This document shows, piece by piece, positions 53,162 through 60,701 of a stretch of 64,000 bases of DNA (position 1 is its first letter; each line of letters begins with the position of its first letter). A model generated the notes under the pieces. That model did not search any database and was not told where the DNA came from. It saw nothing but the letters and a program-made list of their open reading frames with translations. The position numbers and the translations under genes were made by a program. The stretch is taken from positions 124,001-188,000 of the forward strand of contig NZ_JAVJSC010000004.1 in assembly GCF_040219635.1 (NCBI RefSeq), read 5' to 3'. This DNA comes from Pyruvatibacter sp. (GTDB lineage: Bacteria > Pseudomonadota > Alphaproteobacteria > CGMCC-115125).

Positions 53162-54037
53162 CTATCGGCCATCGGCCCGCCACAGACCGATTTTTCCGCT
53201 TCGTTTGGTGTTGCCGTTGAAGCCATAGTGATCGGCCAGCCTGTCGAGGGCGATGGCGAGAACTATTTTCCCGGCGCGTTGCGGCCAGCCCATGCGGCGT
53301 TCAGCATCTTCAAGGCCATTGAGGTAGCAGCACACATCCACCAGGGGCTCCGCGAGGCCCGGCCCCACTGCATCCACGGCCTTGTAGAAACGCTGGCGCG
53401 CGGCAAGGGCACGATCGCTCATGGTCATGCGGTCGCCGGTTTTGGTGTGGGCGGCGTCTGGCGCCATTGACCAGTCGGCGGTGGTACGCGGCGTCATCTG
53501 GGCTGAGGTGAAATCCGCCCGGAGCCTTTCGCCTGCTTCAAACTGCGCCTGTGTGATCAGGGCCTGGCCTTTGGCGCCCTTGCGGCGGCGCAGCCAGCCC
53601 AGCGGTGTTTCACTCAGGTTGACCCGCATGGGGGTAAGGGCTGTTTTGGTTCCCGTACCCCGCCCGTCTATCAGGCGCGTGCCTTCAAGCTGATGCTGGC
53701 TGCGAAACGGATCCTGTGCTGCTGTTGCGCGTGCCACCCACTGGCGGCCGAGGTCACTCAGTACATAGGTCTGGTTGCTGTCCGGCTGTAACAGGCCCTC
53801 CCGCACAAAGGCGGACACATAGGCAGCATCCATACGGATGCGCGGCACACCACTCTTGGTGCGGGTGGTCCTGACAGCATACCGCGTGGTGCCGGAAACA
53901 GGCTCCAGCCGGGCCTGCGCGACCGCAAGGCGCAGCAGAATGCGTCGGCGCTCGCGGTCGAGATCGCCTGCCGCGAGAACGGGTTGCTGCGCCGTTGATG
54001 GCAGGCCCGTGACCCACTTTTTGCCTGATGTACTCAT
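53162..54037 (-). CDS. gafZ: DUF6456 protein, GafZ-like GTA activator
   Basis: 291 residues from ATG 54037 (MSTSGKKW), overlapping the gafY-like stop as ATGA. N-terminal half has winged-helix-like text ('AAYVSAFVREGLLQPDSNQT', 'YVLSDLGRQWVARATAAQDP'). C-terminal half is DUF6456: 'PLGWLRRRKGAKGQALITQA', 'QFEAGERLRADFTSAQMTPR', 'AVGPGLAEPLVDVCCYLNGL', 'ALDRLADHYGF'. In Caulobacter GafZ works with GafY to switch on the GTA cluster, acting on RNA polymerase as an anti-terminator; the R. capsulatus GafA is a fusion of the two. This gene looks intact, while its upstream partner is frameshifted. Confidence 0.8.
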   Translation of the reverse strand: MSTSGKKWVTGLPSTAQQPVLAAGDLDRERRRILLRLAVAQARLEPVSGTTRYAVRTTRTKSGVPRIRMDAAYVSAFVREGLLQPDSNQTYVLSDLGRQWVARATAAQDPFRSQHQLEGTRLIDGRGTGTKTALTPMRVNLSETPLGWLRRRKGAKGQALITQAQFEAGERLRADFTSAQMTPRTTADWSMAPDAAHTKTGDRMTMSDRALAARQRFYKAVDAVGPGLAEPLVDVCCYLNGLEDAERRMGWPQRAGKIVLAIALDRLADHYGFNGNTKRSGKIGLWRADGR

Positions 54038-54434
54038 GCGCCTTCTCCTGTCATGAGGCTGGACGCGTCTGCCTGCGCGGCATTGCCGCTGGCCGCCAGC
54101 AAATGCCATTCAAGACGCGTCAGGAAATGGTCGAAAGCCGGGTTATCGCGCTGCCATTCAACCACCTTGCAGGCATGGGACGCCGTCGAGCGGTCCCGGC
54201 CGAACGCTGCGGCGACGTGGGCAAGCGGCACACTGAACACGACATGGTGAGGTACATGGCAACCTGCCGGGCATGGCTGACAGCGCCTGACCCGCGCGTG
54301 GGCGCAAGCAACGCTGCAGCGGGCAGCCTGAAGGCGTGGGCGACAAACACCCGCACAAGTTGTGCATGATGTGTATTGTGAAGCGAGAAACACCGTATCT
54401 GGTGGTGTATCTGGCGGTGTATCGGGTAGTGCAT
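54034..54434 (-). pseudogene. gafY: GafY-like DnaA-domain-IV activator, frameshifted
   Basis: Two frames together give one DnaA-type helix-turn-helix protein. Upper part (frame open to 54482; start at 54434 is tentative): 'VAHAFRLPAAALLAPTRGSG' and 'SHARQVAMYLT'. Lower part, in another frame: 'HHVVFSVPLAHVAAAFGRDR', 'STASHACKVVEWQRDNPAFD'. Joined they give 'ARQVAMYLxHHVVF...FGRDRSTASHACKVVE', the DnaA domain IV pattern of GafY. One base is missing between about 54245 and 54255. Without it the DNA-recognition helix is not translated from the gafY start. Directly upstream of gafZ as in other genomes. Confidence 0.72.
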
Positions 54435-54544
54435 CTGGCAGGCAGGTGAGTTAGATGCTATTACGTCAATAACATTCGGCATTGCGATTAACCCCGGCGT
54501 GATCTAGGAACATAATAGGAACTTTATATTTCATTAGATATATT

Positions 54545-54561
54545 TTTACGTATTACGTAAA
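54545..54561. promoter_or_regulatory. Perfect 17-bp palindrome between gafYZ and the XRE gene
   Basis: TTTACGTA-T-TACGTAAA, 8-bp arms around one base, in AT-rich DNA between the divergent gafY-like and XRE genes. TTTTACGTATTACG within it (54544-54557) is identical to the site upstream of the small terminase gene. A related half site, TATTACGTCAA, lies near 54459. It is 110 bases from the gafY start and about 120 from the XRE start. Probably the binding site of the XRE protein or of GafY (autoregulation). Confidence 0.7.
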
Positions 54562-54678
54562 CACCGTGGATAACTTTTTTGGATTATTTTCGTCTTGAGA
54601 CCCGGCCACGGGTGTCAGACTGACGCGAATGGGCGCGTTGGGCGGCGCAGGCTGGTCGGCTAAACGGGGGATATCGAC

Positions 54679-55257
54679 GTGCAAACACGTATTCGGCATT
54701 ACAGGAAGCTGCGCGGACTGACGCTGCAGCAGCTCGCGGACAGTGTTGCCACCACGCCGCAGACCATTTCGCGGCTTGAAACCGGCAACATGACGGTCTC
54801 GATGGACTGGCTGCAGCGCTTTGCCGAGGTGTTTGGCATACATGTGGCCGACCTGATTGAAGGCGGCGGCGGGCGCGAGATATCACTTTTGGGCACGCTC
54901 GCCGGGGACGGAGCCGTGTTATCGGGCGCTGAAACCGAGACGGCCCGCTTTGTGCTGGATGTACCCGCAGACCGGCCGGTCGCCGTGCGCCTTGCAGCAC
55001 GCATCGGACGCTACGAAGCGGGCGACCTGCTGATTTGTAACCGGCTGGAAGGAGCAGACCTTGCAGGCGCGCACGGGCAGGACTGTCTGGTGCCCGCAGA
55101 CGGCAAGATGTTTTTTCTGCGTCGACTGGCGCGCGAAACTGATGGCACGTTCACGCTGATGCCGCTCGACCCTGGTGGCGACGTGCGTTTTGGTGTGCAG
55201 CTTGAGTGGGCGGCACGGATTGTGATGCGGGTCTCATATTTCAGGGACTGGCACTAG
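54679..55257 (+). CDS. XRE family regulator with S24-like C-terminal domain (candidate GTA repressor)
   Basis: 192 residues, GTG start with GGGGG eight bases before. N-terminal HTH (residues 4-60): 'RIRHYRKLRGLTLQQLADSV', 'TTPQTISRLETGNMTVSMDW'. The C-terminal part resembles the LexA/CI S24 fold ('RIGRYEAGDLLICNRLEGAD', 'GKMFFLRRLARETDGTFTLM'), but neither the Ser of the 'GDSM' motif nor the Lys of 'VKRL' is present (Arg in 'LRRL'). It could thus bind and dimerise without self-cleavage. Divergent from gafYZ across a strong palindrome, the layout of a repressor such as RogA, which represses gafYZ in Caulobacter. Confidence 0.75.
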   Translation: MQTRIRHYRKLRGLTLQQLADSVATTPQTISRLETGNMTVSMDWLQRFAEVFGIHVADLIEGGGGREISLLGTLAGDGAVLSGAETETARFVLDVPADRPVAVRLAARIGRYEAGDLLICNRLEGADLAGAHGQDCLVPADGKMFFLRRLARETDGTFTLMPLDPGGDVRFGVQLEWAARIVMRVSYFRDWH

Positions 55258-55293
55258 CCCCGGCTCAGCCACGCTAACTACTCCGCCAGCAAG

Positions 55294-57273
55294 CTACTGC
55301 GCCACGCAGATGCCTGACCAGCGACCACCATTGTCGGTGCGGCCCGGCGACAGCCCCCAACCGCCCCTGAACACACCTTCACCCATGAGGCGCAGGCGGG
55401 TGCCGCCGGTGGCAATTTCTGAAAGCCAGATACCCTCAACGGTTTCCTCCCTTACCCGCCCGAACACAAAGCCGGGCCTGGCTGTGGGTGTTTGTCTGTA
55501 TGTGCCGCTGAAATACCCGTCATCGCGCGTCACCGTGACCAATCGGCCGAACTCGGTTTGCCATACGCCGTTCCACCCGACGCATGTTGAAGGTTCGGCG
55601 CCGGACACCCGCACCGGCACCGAAGCCAGCGTGCCGCCACCATTTCCAACACTGGCAACCACCGCTATTTCGTAATCTCCGGGTGCGGGTGCTGCAAAAT
55701 GGACCGGCGACGTCTTGCTTGCTGGCAGGGCAACATCCTCAAGCATTTGTGCGGGGTCGTTCTGCTCCACCGTCCGCAACACAATGGTGCCCCCCTGCGC
55801 AAGACACCTGTTCTGGTTGGCGTCCACCCTCGCCTTCACGGCCTCGCCCTGACGATAGGCTGAAAAATCGACCATGATCTGCGGGGCCGGTTCGGCAGAT
55901 GCCGCGGCGGCGGCAAGCATGTGCGGCGCAAGCTCCACTTCCTCTTCCAGAGCGCGCATTATTTCCAAGCGTTGCTCCAACACGGGCACCCGCAACAACA
56001 AGGCTGCCCGTGCCGTGCCGCGCTCAAGTGCCTGCTGAACGCCGCACCCGCTGCGGATGCTGCACACTGCCGACAAATTGAGCACCGTGCGCAGACGGGC
56101 CAGCGCGGATGCAATGGCGGGGTCAGGCAGCGCATCACTTGCCGGACACGCGCCGGGGCGTTGCTGCGTTTCGCTGCTACCCGCGCCAAGCCGCGCAAGC
56201 GCAAGCACTGCACGCTGCATGGCATCACCCAGCCCGCTCCAGTCTTCTTGTGGGGGGCGCGTTTCGGCCATTGAGCCTGACGCCATGTTAAACCGACCAA
56301 GCCGGTCTCGCAGGTGCGCCAGCGCAAGACGGGCTGCCGTTGCCCGCCACCGCTCGCGCATTGCGTTGTCGTCTGTCGATGTCGCCTCAAGCGCCTGCTC
56401 GATTTCAGCAAGCGTCCGCGCGGCGCGCTGAATATCCTCCGGGTCAAGGCCCGACAGGGTCATATGCTGAACAAGTGACAGCAGCGCCTGCACCGCTCCA
56501 TCGGCATGATCGCTGATGATGCGACCGGGCACTGCTTGCGGCAGCGTCGTATTGTGACCCGCTGCCGGGCCGTCGCCGGTTGCGGCGATCAATAGCGACT
56601 GCGCAAAGGCCGCCGCCTCCAGCACTGCGGACCTTGCCTCGCAGTCAGCACCGGGACACGCCAACGTGGCGCAGTTCGCAGCCTGTGTTTCGAGGGTCTC
56701 CACCATGTGCAGAACCGGGCGCAGCAGCTTCGACGTGTCAACATCGTCGCCCACCCCAATCGGTGTGCAGGACCGAGTCAACAGGTTGGAGATGTGCTCG
56801 TCTTCCCGCAAGCACCGCTGTTCATCGCTGCACTGCCCATAGGCCTGCGCCATGCTGCCAGCCAGTGTGGCGACACCTTCTGCAGTCCGGCCAGCCGCGT
56901 CGGCATGATTGAGTGTTGTGAAGGGGGCCTGCGCATCAGTCCCGCCGGTGCCGGGGCCATTACCGTGCGGCAAGCCCGGCTTGTCGCGGGAGGCCGGTAT
57001 TTCGAGCGCTGCCGGGTTTTGCTGCATGGCGCGCACCTGCGCCTTTAGGTCATCCGCCTTTGCCGCAAGCGCTGCAGCCAGTTCAGCGGGCCCGATACAT
57101 GCCGAACATTCTTTCGTGGAGGCGTCTGCCTCGACATCTGCGTGAACATCTGAAAAGGCCGGTGGAACGGGTAGCGCGGCAAGGGCCAATGCACAGACAA
57201 GCATCCCCCTCGCCATAGCAAGGTTGCCAGACGCTGCGACTGACCGAATCAGGTTGGGGATGTGTTCCATCAT
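55294..57273 (-). CDS. Large secreted protein of unknown function
   Basis: About 659 residues from 57273 (MMEHIPNL); a start at the later 'MLVCALALAALPVPPAF', which is preceded by GAGGGGG, is equally possible and would give a clean signal peptide. Mostly helical with many Ala/Leu and about 15 Cys, often in pairs ('CSACIGPAEL', 'CATLACPGADCEA', 'CSIRSGCGVQQ'). The C-terminal 170 residues are beta-rich: 'KARVDANQNRCLAQGGTIVL', 'APGDYEIAVVASVGNGG' (IPT/PPC-like), then 'CVGWNGVWQTEFGRLVTVTR', 'GYFSGTYRQTPTARPGFVFG', a barrel-like module. No family recognised for the main part. Exported, disulfide-containing. Confidence 0.65.
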   Translation of the reverse strand: MMEHIPNLIRSVAASGNLAMARGMLVCALALAALPVPPAFSDVHADVEADASTKECSACIGPAELAAALAAKADDLKAQVRAMQQNPAALEIPASRDKPGLPHGNGPGTGGTDAQAPFTTLNHADAAGRTAEGVATLAGSMAQAYGQCSDEQRCLREDEHISNLLTRSCTPIGVGDDVDTSKLLRPVLHMVETLETQAANCATLACPGADCEARSAVLEAAAFAQSLLIAATGDGPAAGHNTTLPQAVPGRIISDHADGAVQALLSLVQHMTLSGLDPEDIQRAARTLAEIEQALEATSTDDNAMRERWRATAARLALAHLRDRLGRFNMASGSMAETRPPQEDWSGLGDAMQRAVLALARLGAGSSETQQRPGACPASDALPDPAIASALARLRTVLNLSAVCSIRSGCGVQQALERGTARAALLLRVPVLEQRLEIMRALEEEVELAPHMLAAAAASAEPAPQIMVDFSAYRQGEAVKARVDANQNRCLAQGGTIVLRTVEQNDPAQMLEDVALPASKTSPVHFAAPAPGDYEIAVVASVGNGGGTLASVPVRVSGAEPSTCVGWNGVWQTEFGRLVTVTRDDGYFSGTYRQTPTARPGFVFGRVREETVEGIWLSEIATGGTRLRLMGEGVFRGGWGLSPGRTDNGGRWSGICVAQ

Positions 57274-57422
57274 TCCTATATTGCAGAGCACAATGGTGGA
57301 TGTGTATGGTCTGCCCGAAGCCGCGCCGAATGACACTTTGTCACCCTTCGCCGCGCGGCCCCTACTTGCCCCTATGCTGTACCTGTTTTGCGGGTTACGG
57401 GGGTCCAGAAAGGTCTTGCTTC

Positions 57423-58256
57423 ATGGCTACTGCAAAAACGACGACTGGTTCCGCAAAGGCAACTGCCAGGAAGGCAGCACCCAAGCGAGCATCTGCGAAA
57501 CCCGCACTTGCCAAAAAGACACCTGCTAAAAAGACACCTGCTAAAAAGACAGTGGCGAAAAAGACAGTGGCCAAAAAGACGGTGGCCAGGAAAGCCGCCC
57601 CCCGCAAAGCCGCCGCCAAAAAAGCCGGACCTGAAAAAGCCACCACATCCGCCCAGCCATCGCGCCCACGTGCTGTTGCTCAGCCGGTTATCCGCCGCAT
57701 CTGGCCCTTGGAGATGGACGCACTGCGGCGTCATCTGTGCCGACTGAGCCGCGAGGACCGGGTGCTGCGGTTTGGCCGTCCGGTCACCAACCGCTTCATC
57801 CAGACCTATGTGGACCGCCTCGACTGGTTCCGCGACATTGTGATTGGCGCGGTGATTGACGGTGAAATCAAAGCCACCGGCATTCTCACTCCCATCGGCT
57901 GGCGTTTGCCGCTTGAAGGCTCGGCGGCGGTTGCCGTGGAAGCCGACCTGCAGGGGTTTGGGCTTGGTTCGGAACTGACCAAGCGTATGCTGACCATCGG
58001 CCGCAACCGATTCATGTCGCGCATTTACATGCTGTGTCTGGTCAAGAACGAGCGTATGTACAGGATTGCTGAGAAGTTCGGCGGCGAGGTGGACAGGTTC
58101 CGTGACGAAACCGTGGAAGCACAGTTTGACTTGTCGCGCCCGACCCCCGGCACCATCGCAACCGAGGCCGTATCTGAAGGGCTGGCGCTTGGCCGCACTG
58201 TTATTGGCCGCGTGCCGGTTTTAGGTGCGCTCACCAATGGTCGCCACGCCGCATAG
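57423..58256 (+). CDS. GNAT acetyltransferase with histone-H1-like Lys/Ala-rich N-terminus
   Basis: 277 residues from ATG 57423 (MATAKTTTG). Residues 1-80 are almost only Ala, Lys, Thr, Pro and Arg, with five AKKT[P/V] units in a row, like the C-terminal tail of histone H1 or alphaproteobacterial H1-like proteins. Residues about 90-240 are GNAT: 'IRRIWPLEMDALRRHLCRLS', 'EDRVLRFGRPVTNRFIQTYV', acetyl-CoA loop in 'AVAVEADLQGFGLGSELTKR', and 'IYMLCLVKNERMYRIAEKFG'. A nucleoid-bound acetyltransferase is a possible reading. Target unknown. Confidence 0.8.
   Translation: MATAKTTTGSAKATARKAAPKRASAKPALAKKTPAKKTPAKKTVAKKTVAKKTVARKAAPRKAAAKKAGPEKATTSAQPSRPRAVAQPVIRRIWPLEMDALRRHLCRLSREDRVLRFGRPVTNRFIQTYVDRLDWFRDIVIGAVIDGEIKATGILTPIGWRLPLEGSAAVAVEADLQGFGLGSELTKRMLTIGRNRFMSRIYMLCLVKNERMYRIAEKFGGEVDRFRDETVEAQFDLSRPTPGTIATEAVSEGLALGRTVIGRVPVLGALTNGRHAA
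57510..57584 (+). repeat. Five tandem 15-bp repeats inside the GNAT gene
   Basis: Units starting at 57510, 57525, 57540, 57555 and 57570, consensus GC-N-AAAAAGAC-N-(CCT/GTG), each encoding A-K-K-T-P or A-K-K-T-V. The near-identity of the DNA suggests recent expansion or contraction, and the A-runs make the tail length variable between strains. Confidence 0.85.
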
Positions 58257-58306
58257 GCAGGATACAGCAGTCTGACACCGCGGCGCGGCATCGGGGGCTA
58301 TAACGG

Positions 58307-59380
58307 ATGACGGGACCGATGACAGATCGTGGTGACGGCTTTCTCAGGGACATCTGGTATTTTGCCGTGCATGGTCGCGACATTGCGCCGGGCGCACTGA
58401 CGCACAAGGTCATTGCCGGTGAGCCCGTGCTGCTGGGGCGCACCAAGGCGGGTGAGGCGTTTGCCATACGCGACATTTGTCCTCATCGCGGCGTGCCACT
58501 GTCCTACGGCAAGTTCATTGACACTGACAATCAGCCTACCGTGCAGTGCCCCTATCATGGCTGGCGCTTTGGCACGGATGGGGTCTGCAAGCACATTCCG
58601 TCGCTCTATGAAGGGCAGGACATGGACCCGACGCGGATCTCCGTCGCGTCCTATCCGCTGCGAGAGCAGCAGGGCGTTTTGTGGATATGGATGCCGTCGG
58701 ATCTGCGCGCACCGTCCCAGCCAGATGATCAACCGCCGGTGATGCCCGGTGTGGGCAACCGGCCCGCACGCATCGTGGAAAAGATGCAGCTCTCCTGCCA
58801 TGTGGACAACGCCGTGATCGGGCTGATTGACCCGGCGCACGGGCCGTTTGTTCACAAGAACTGGTGGTGGCGCGACGAAGGGCGGATGCGCGAAAAGGCC
58901 AAGGCGTTTGCGCCGGTCAAGAACGGGTTTTCCATGGTGGCGCACAAGCCGTCTGCCAACTCGAAAGTCTATAAGCTGATGGGCGGCGACGTGAAAACCG
59001 AGATCAGTTTTCTGCTGCCTGGTGTGCGTGTGGAGCACATTACGGCGGGCAAGCATCATCTGGTGGGCATGACGACGGTGACGCCTGCCGGTGCCCAGAC
59101 CACCGAAATCACGCAGAGCTTTTTCTCAACGGTGCCGTGGCTCAACGTCATTGCGCCACTGCTCAAGCCGTTTGTGCATCACTTCCTCAAGCAGGACGTA
59201 GATGTGGTGAACCTGCTGCAACAAGGCCTGAGCTTTGACCCGCGCCTGATGCTCATCAACGAAGCGGATGTGCAGGGCAAATGGTATTTCAGCATGAAAA
59301 CCGAATGGGACCGCGCGCGCGCTGAAGGCCGTCCGTTCAAAAACCCGGTGCCTGAAACCGTGTTGCGGTGGCGCAGCTAG
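58307..59380 (+). CDS. Rieske 2Fe-2S aromatic ring-hydroxylating oxygenase family protein
   Basis: 357 residues. Rieske ligands Cys58-x-His60 ('CPHRGVPLS') and Cys81-x2-His84 ('CPYHGWRF'). The catalytic part has 'LSCHVDNAVIGLIDPAHGPF' followed by VH, corresponding to the mononuclear iron site (D-x2-H-x4-H), then 'FFSTVPWLNVIAPLLKPFVH' (helical end). Related proteins hydroxylate or demethylate aromatic or terpenoid/sterol substrates. No ferredoxin or reductase gene is adjacent. Its stop overlaps the stop of the convergent hydrolase (CTAG). Confidence 0.86.
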   Translation: MTGPMTDRGDGFLRDIWYFAVHGRDIAPGALTHKVIAGEPVLLGRTKAGEAFAIRDICPHRGVPLSYGKFIDTDNQPTVQCPYHGWRFGTDGVCKHIPSLYEGQDMDPTRISVASYPLREQQGVLWIWMPSDLRAPSQPDDQPPVMPGVGNRPARIVEKMQLSCHVDNAVIGLIDPAHGPFVHKNWWWRDEGRMREKAKAFAPVKNGFSMVAHKPSANSKVYKLMGGDVKTEISFLLPGVRVEHITAGKHHLVGMTTVTPAGAQTTEITQSFFSTVPWLNVIAPLLKPFVHHFLKQDVDVVNLLQQGLSFDPRLMLINEADVQGKWYFSMKTEWDRARAEGRPFKNPVPETVLRWRS

Positions 59381-60297
59381 CCCGGCATCTGGGTACGCAG
59401 AAAATCCGCCGCACGCTGCACGGCACGCTGGCCTTCGGGCAGGTGCTGGTGGAAGGCGTGCCAGACATGAACCATTTGATCCCACACCTCCAGTTCAGCG
59501 CACACGCCAGCGCGGCGCATGGCTGTTGACAGGTCGCGGGCGTCGTCAATCAGCACTTCGGCACCGCCAACCTGAATGAGACACGGCGGCAGCCCGCGAT
59601 GGTCTGCATAAACGGGGGACGCCAGAGGGTCGTGCGGGTCGGCACCTGCCAGATATACATTTGCCGTGTCGGCAATGCCTGCCTGGGTGATGGACGGGTC
59701 CAGATGCGCGTGGGTTGTATAACTGGGCCGTGCGCATTCAAGGTCCGTCCACGGACTAATCAGTATGGCGGCAGCGGGCAGCGGGAGGTTTTCATCGCGG
59801 GCCCGCACCATGAGGGCTACCGCCAGGCCGCCACCTGCTGAATCACCGCCTAGCGCTATGTCTGTCGCGGAGACGCCGGTTTCAAGCAACCAGCGATAGG
59901 CGGCTATGGCATCATCCACCGCGGCGGGAAACGGATGCTCCGGGGCCAGCCGGTAATCCACGCTGAGGCAGCGCATATTTGCAGCGTCCGCCAACGCGGT
60001 TGTGAGATGGCGGTGGGACGTGGGCGAGCCGAACAGATAGCCGCCACCGTGAAAATACAGAAGCGTGCGGGTGCCTGATGCATTAGGCCCGGCCTGCCAC
60101 TCAGCGGCGGCACCGCCCGCAGACACAGGTTCAATGGTGAAACTGCCCGCCACCGGGTAGATCAGGGCATTGCCGTCTGCGGCTTCGCGGCGTTGCTGCA
60201 ATGTAAGGTTGGCGCGGGCGGCACCGCGCTCGCGAATGAACTGATGCAGTGTGGTTGCAGTGAGCGCGGCGGGAGTGGGGAGCTGGATGTTTGTCAT
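59377..60297 (-). CDS. Alpha/beta hydrolase, hormone-sensitive-lipase family
   Basis: 306 residues from 60297 (MTNIQLPTP); the frame runs on to 60519 without a better start. Oxyanion motif 'YFHGGGYLFGS', nucleophile Ser153 in 'LGGDSAGGGLAVAL', 'VDYRLAPEHPFPAAVDD', acid in 'VLIDDARDL' and His in 'DQMVHVWHAFHQHLPEGQRA'. The HGGG-type esterase/lipase family IV. Acts on short-chain esters or lactones; substrate unknown. Confidence 0.9.
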   Translation of the reverse strand: MTNIQLPTPAALTATTLHQFIRERGAARANLTLQQRREAADGNALIYPVAGSFTIEPVSAGGAAAEWQAGPNASGTRTLLYFHGGGYLFGSPTSHRHLTTALADAANMRCLSVDYRLAPEHPFPAAVDDAIAAYRWLLETGVSATDIALGGDSAGGGLAVALMVRARDENLPLPAAAILISPWTDLECARPSYTTHAHLDPSITQAGIADTANVYLAGADPHDPLASPVYADHRGLPPCLIQVGGAEVLIDDARDLSTAMRRAGVCAELEVWDQMVHVWHAFHQHLPEGQRAVQRAADFLRTQMPG

Positions 60298-60386
60298 CTT
60301 GACCAAGCCTATCGCGTTCACCGGAGGGGATGCGAATCGTATAACGTCTGGTTCAGACTTCAAGGTGATCCGCATCCTCGCCAGTT

Positions 60387-60701
60387 TTGACAGGTTTTGT
60401 GTTTTTGACCCCGCTTTTCTACAGCCGACGCGCTTATCGCGCCCTCGCAGCCTTGCCCAAGCCTGCACAGGCACTAGTGCGCGATGCGGCGTTGGCACTG
60501 ACAGACCAGGGCGACGCATCCGCGTCGCTGCGTGCGCTGCCCGGCGGGATGGAACACAATCTTGTCCAGGTAGCCGTCGAAGGCGTTGGTCGTCTTGTTT
60601 GCAGGATTACGGCGGAGCGCATTGATGTGCTGATGATCGTTCGGCGCAATCATGCTCTGCCCACCTCGGCGCGCAGGCTGGACGCAGGTATTGCCGCATG
60701 A
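60387..60701 (+). CDS. RelE/ParE-like toxin candidate of a toxin-antitoxin pair
   Basis: 104 residues with a non-ATG start (TTG 60387, or GTG 60399). 'RRAYRALAALPKPAQALVRD' (two helices), 'LALTDQGDASASLRALPGG', then strands 'EHNLVQVAVEGVGRLVCRIT' and 'AERIDVLMIVRRNHAL' follow the RelE/ParE order (helices, then a sheet ending in 'vl.i..R'). The gene overlaps the following XRE gene by 4 bases, a typical toxin-first arrangement. Family similarity is weak, so the call is provisional. Confidence 0.55.
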   Translation: MTGFVFLTPLFYSRRAYRALAALPKPAQALVRDAALALTDQGDASASLRALPGGMEHNLVQVAVEGVGRLVCRITAERIDVLMIVRRNHALPTSARRLDAGIAA

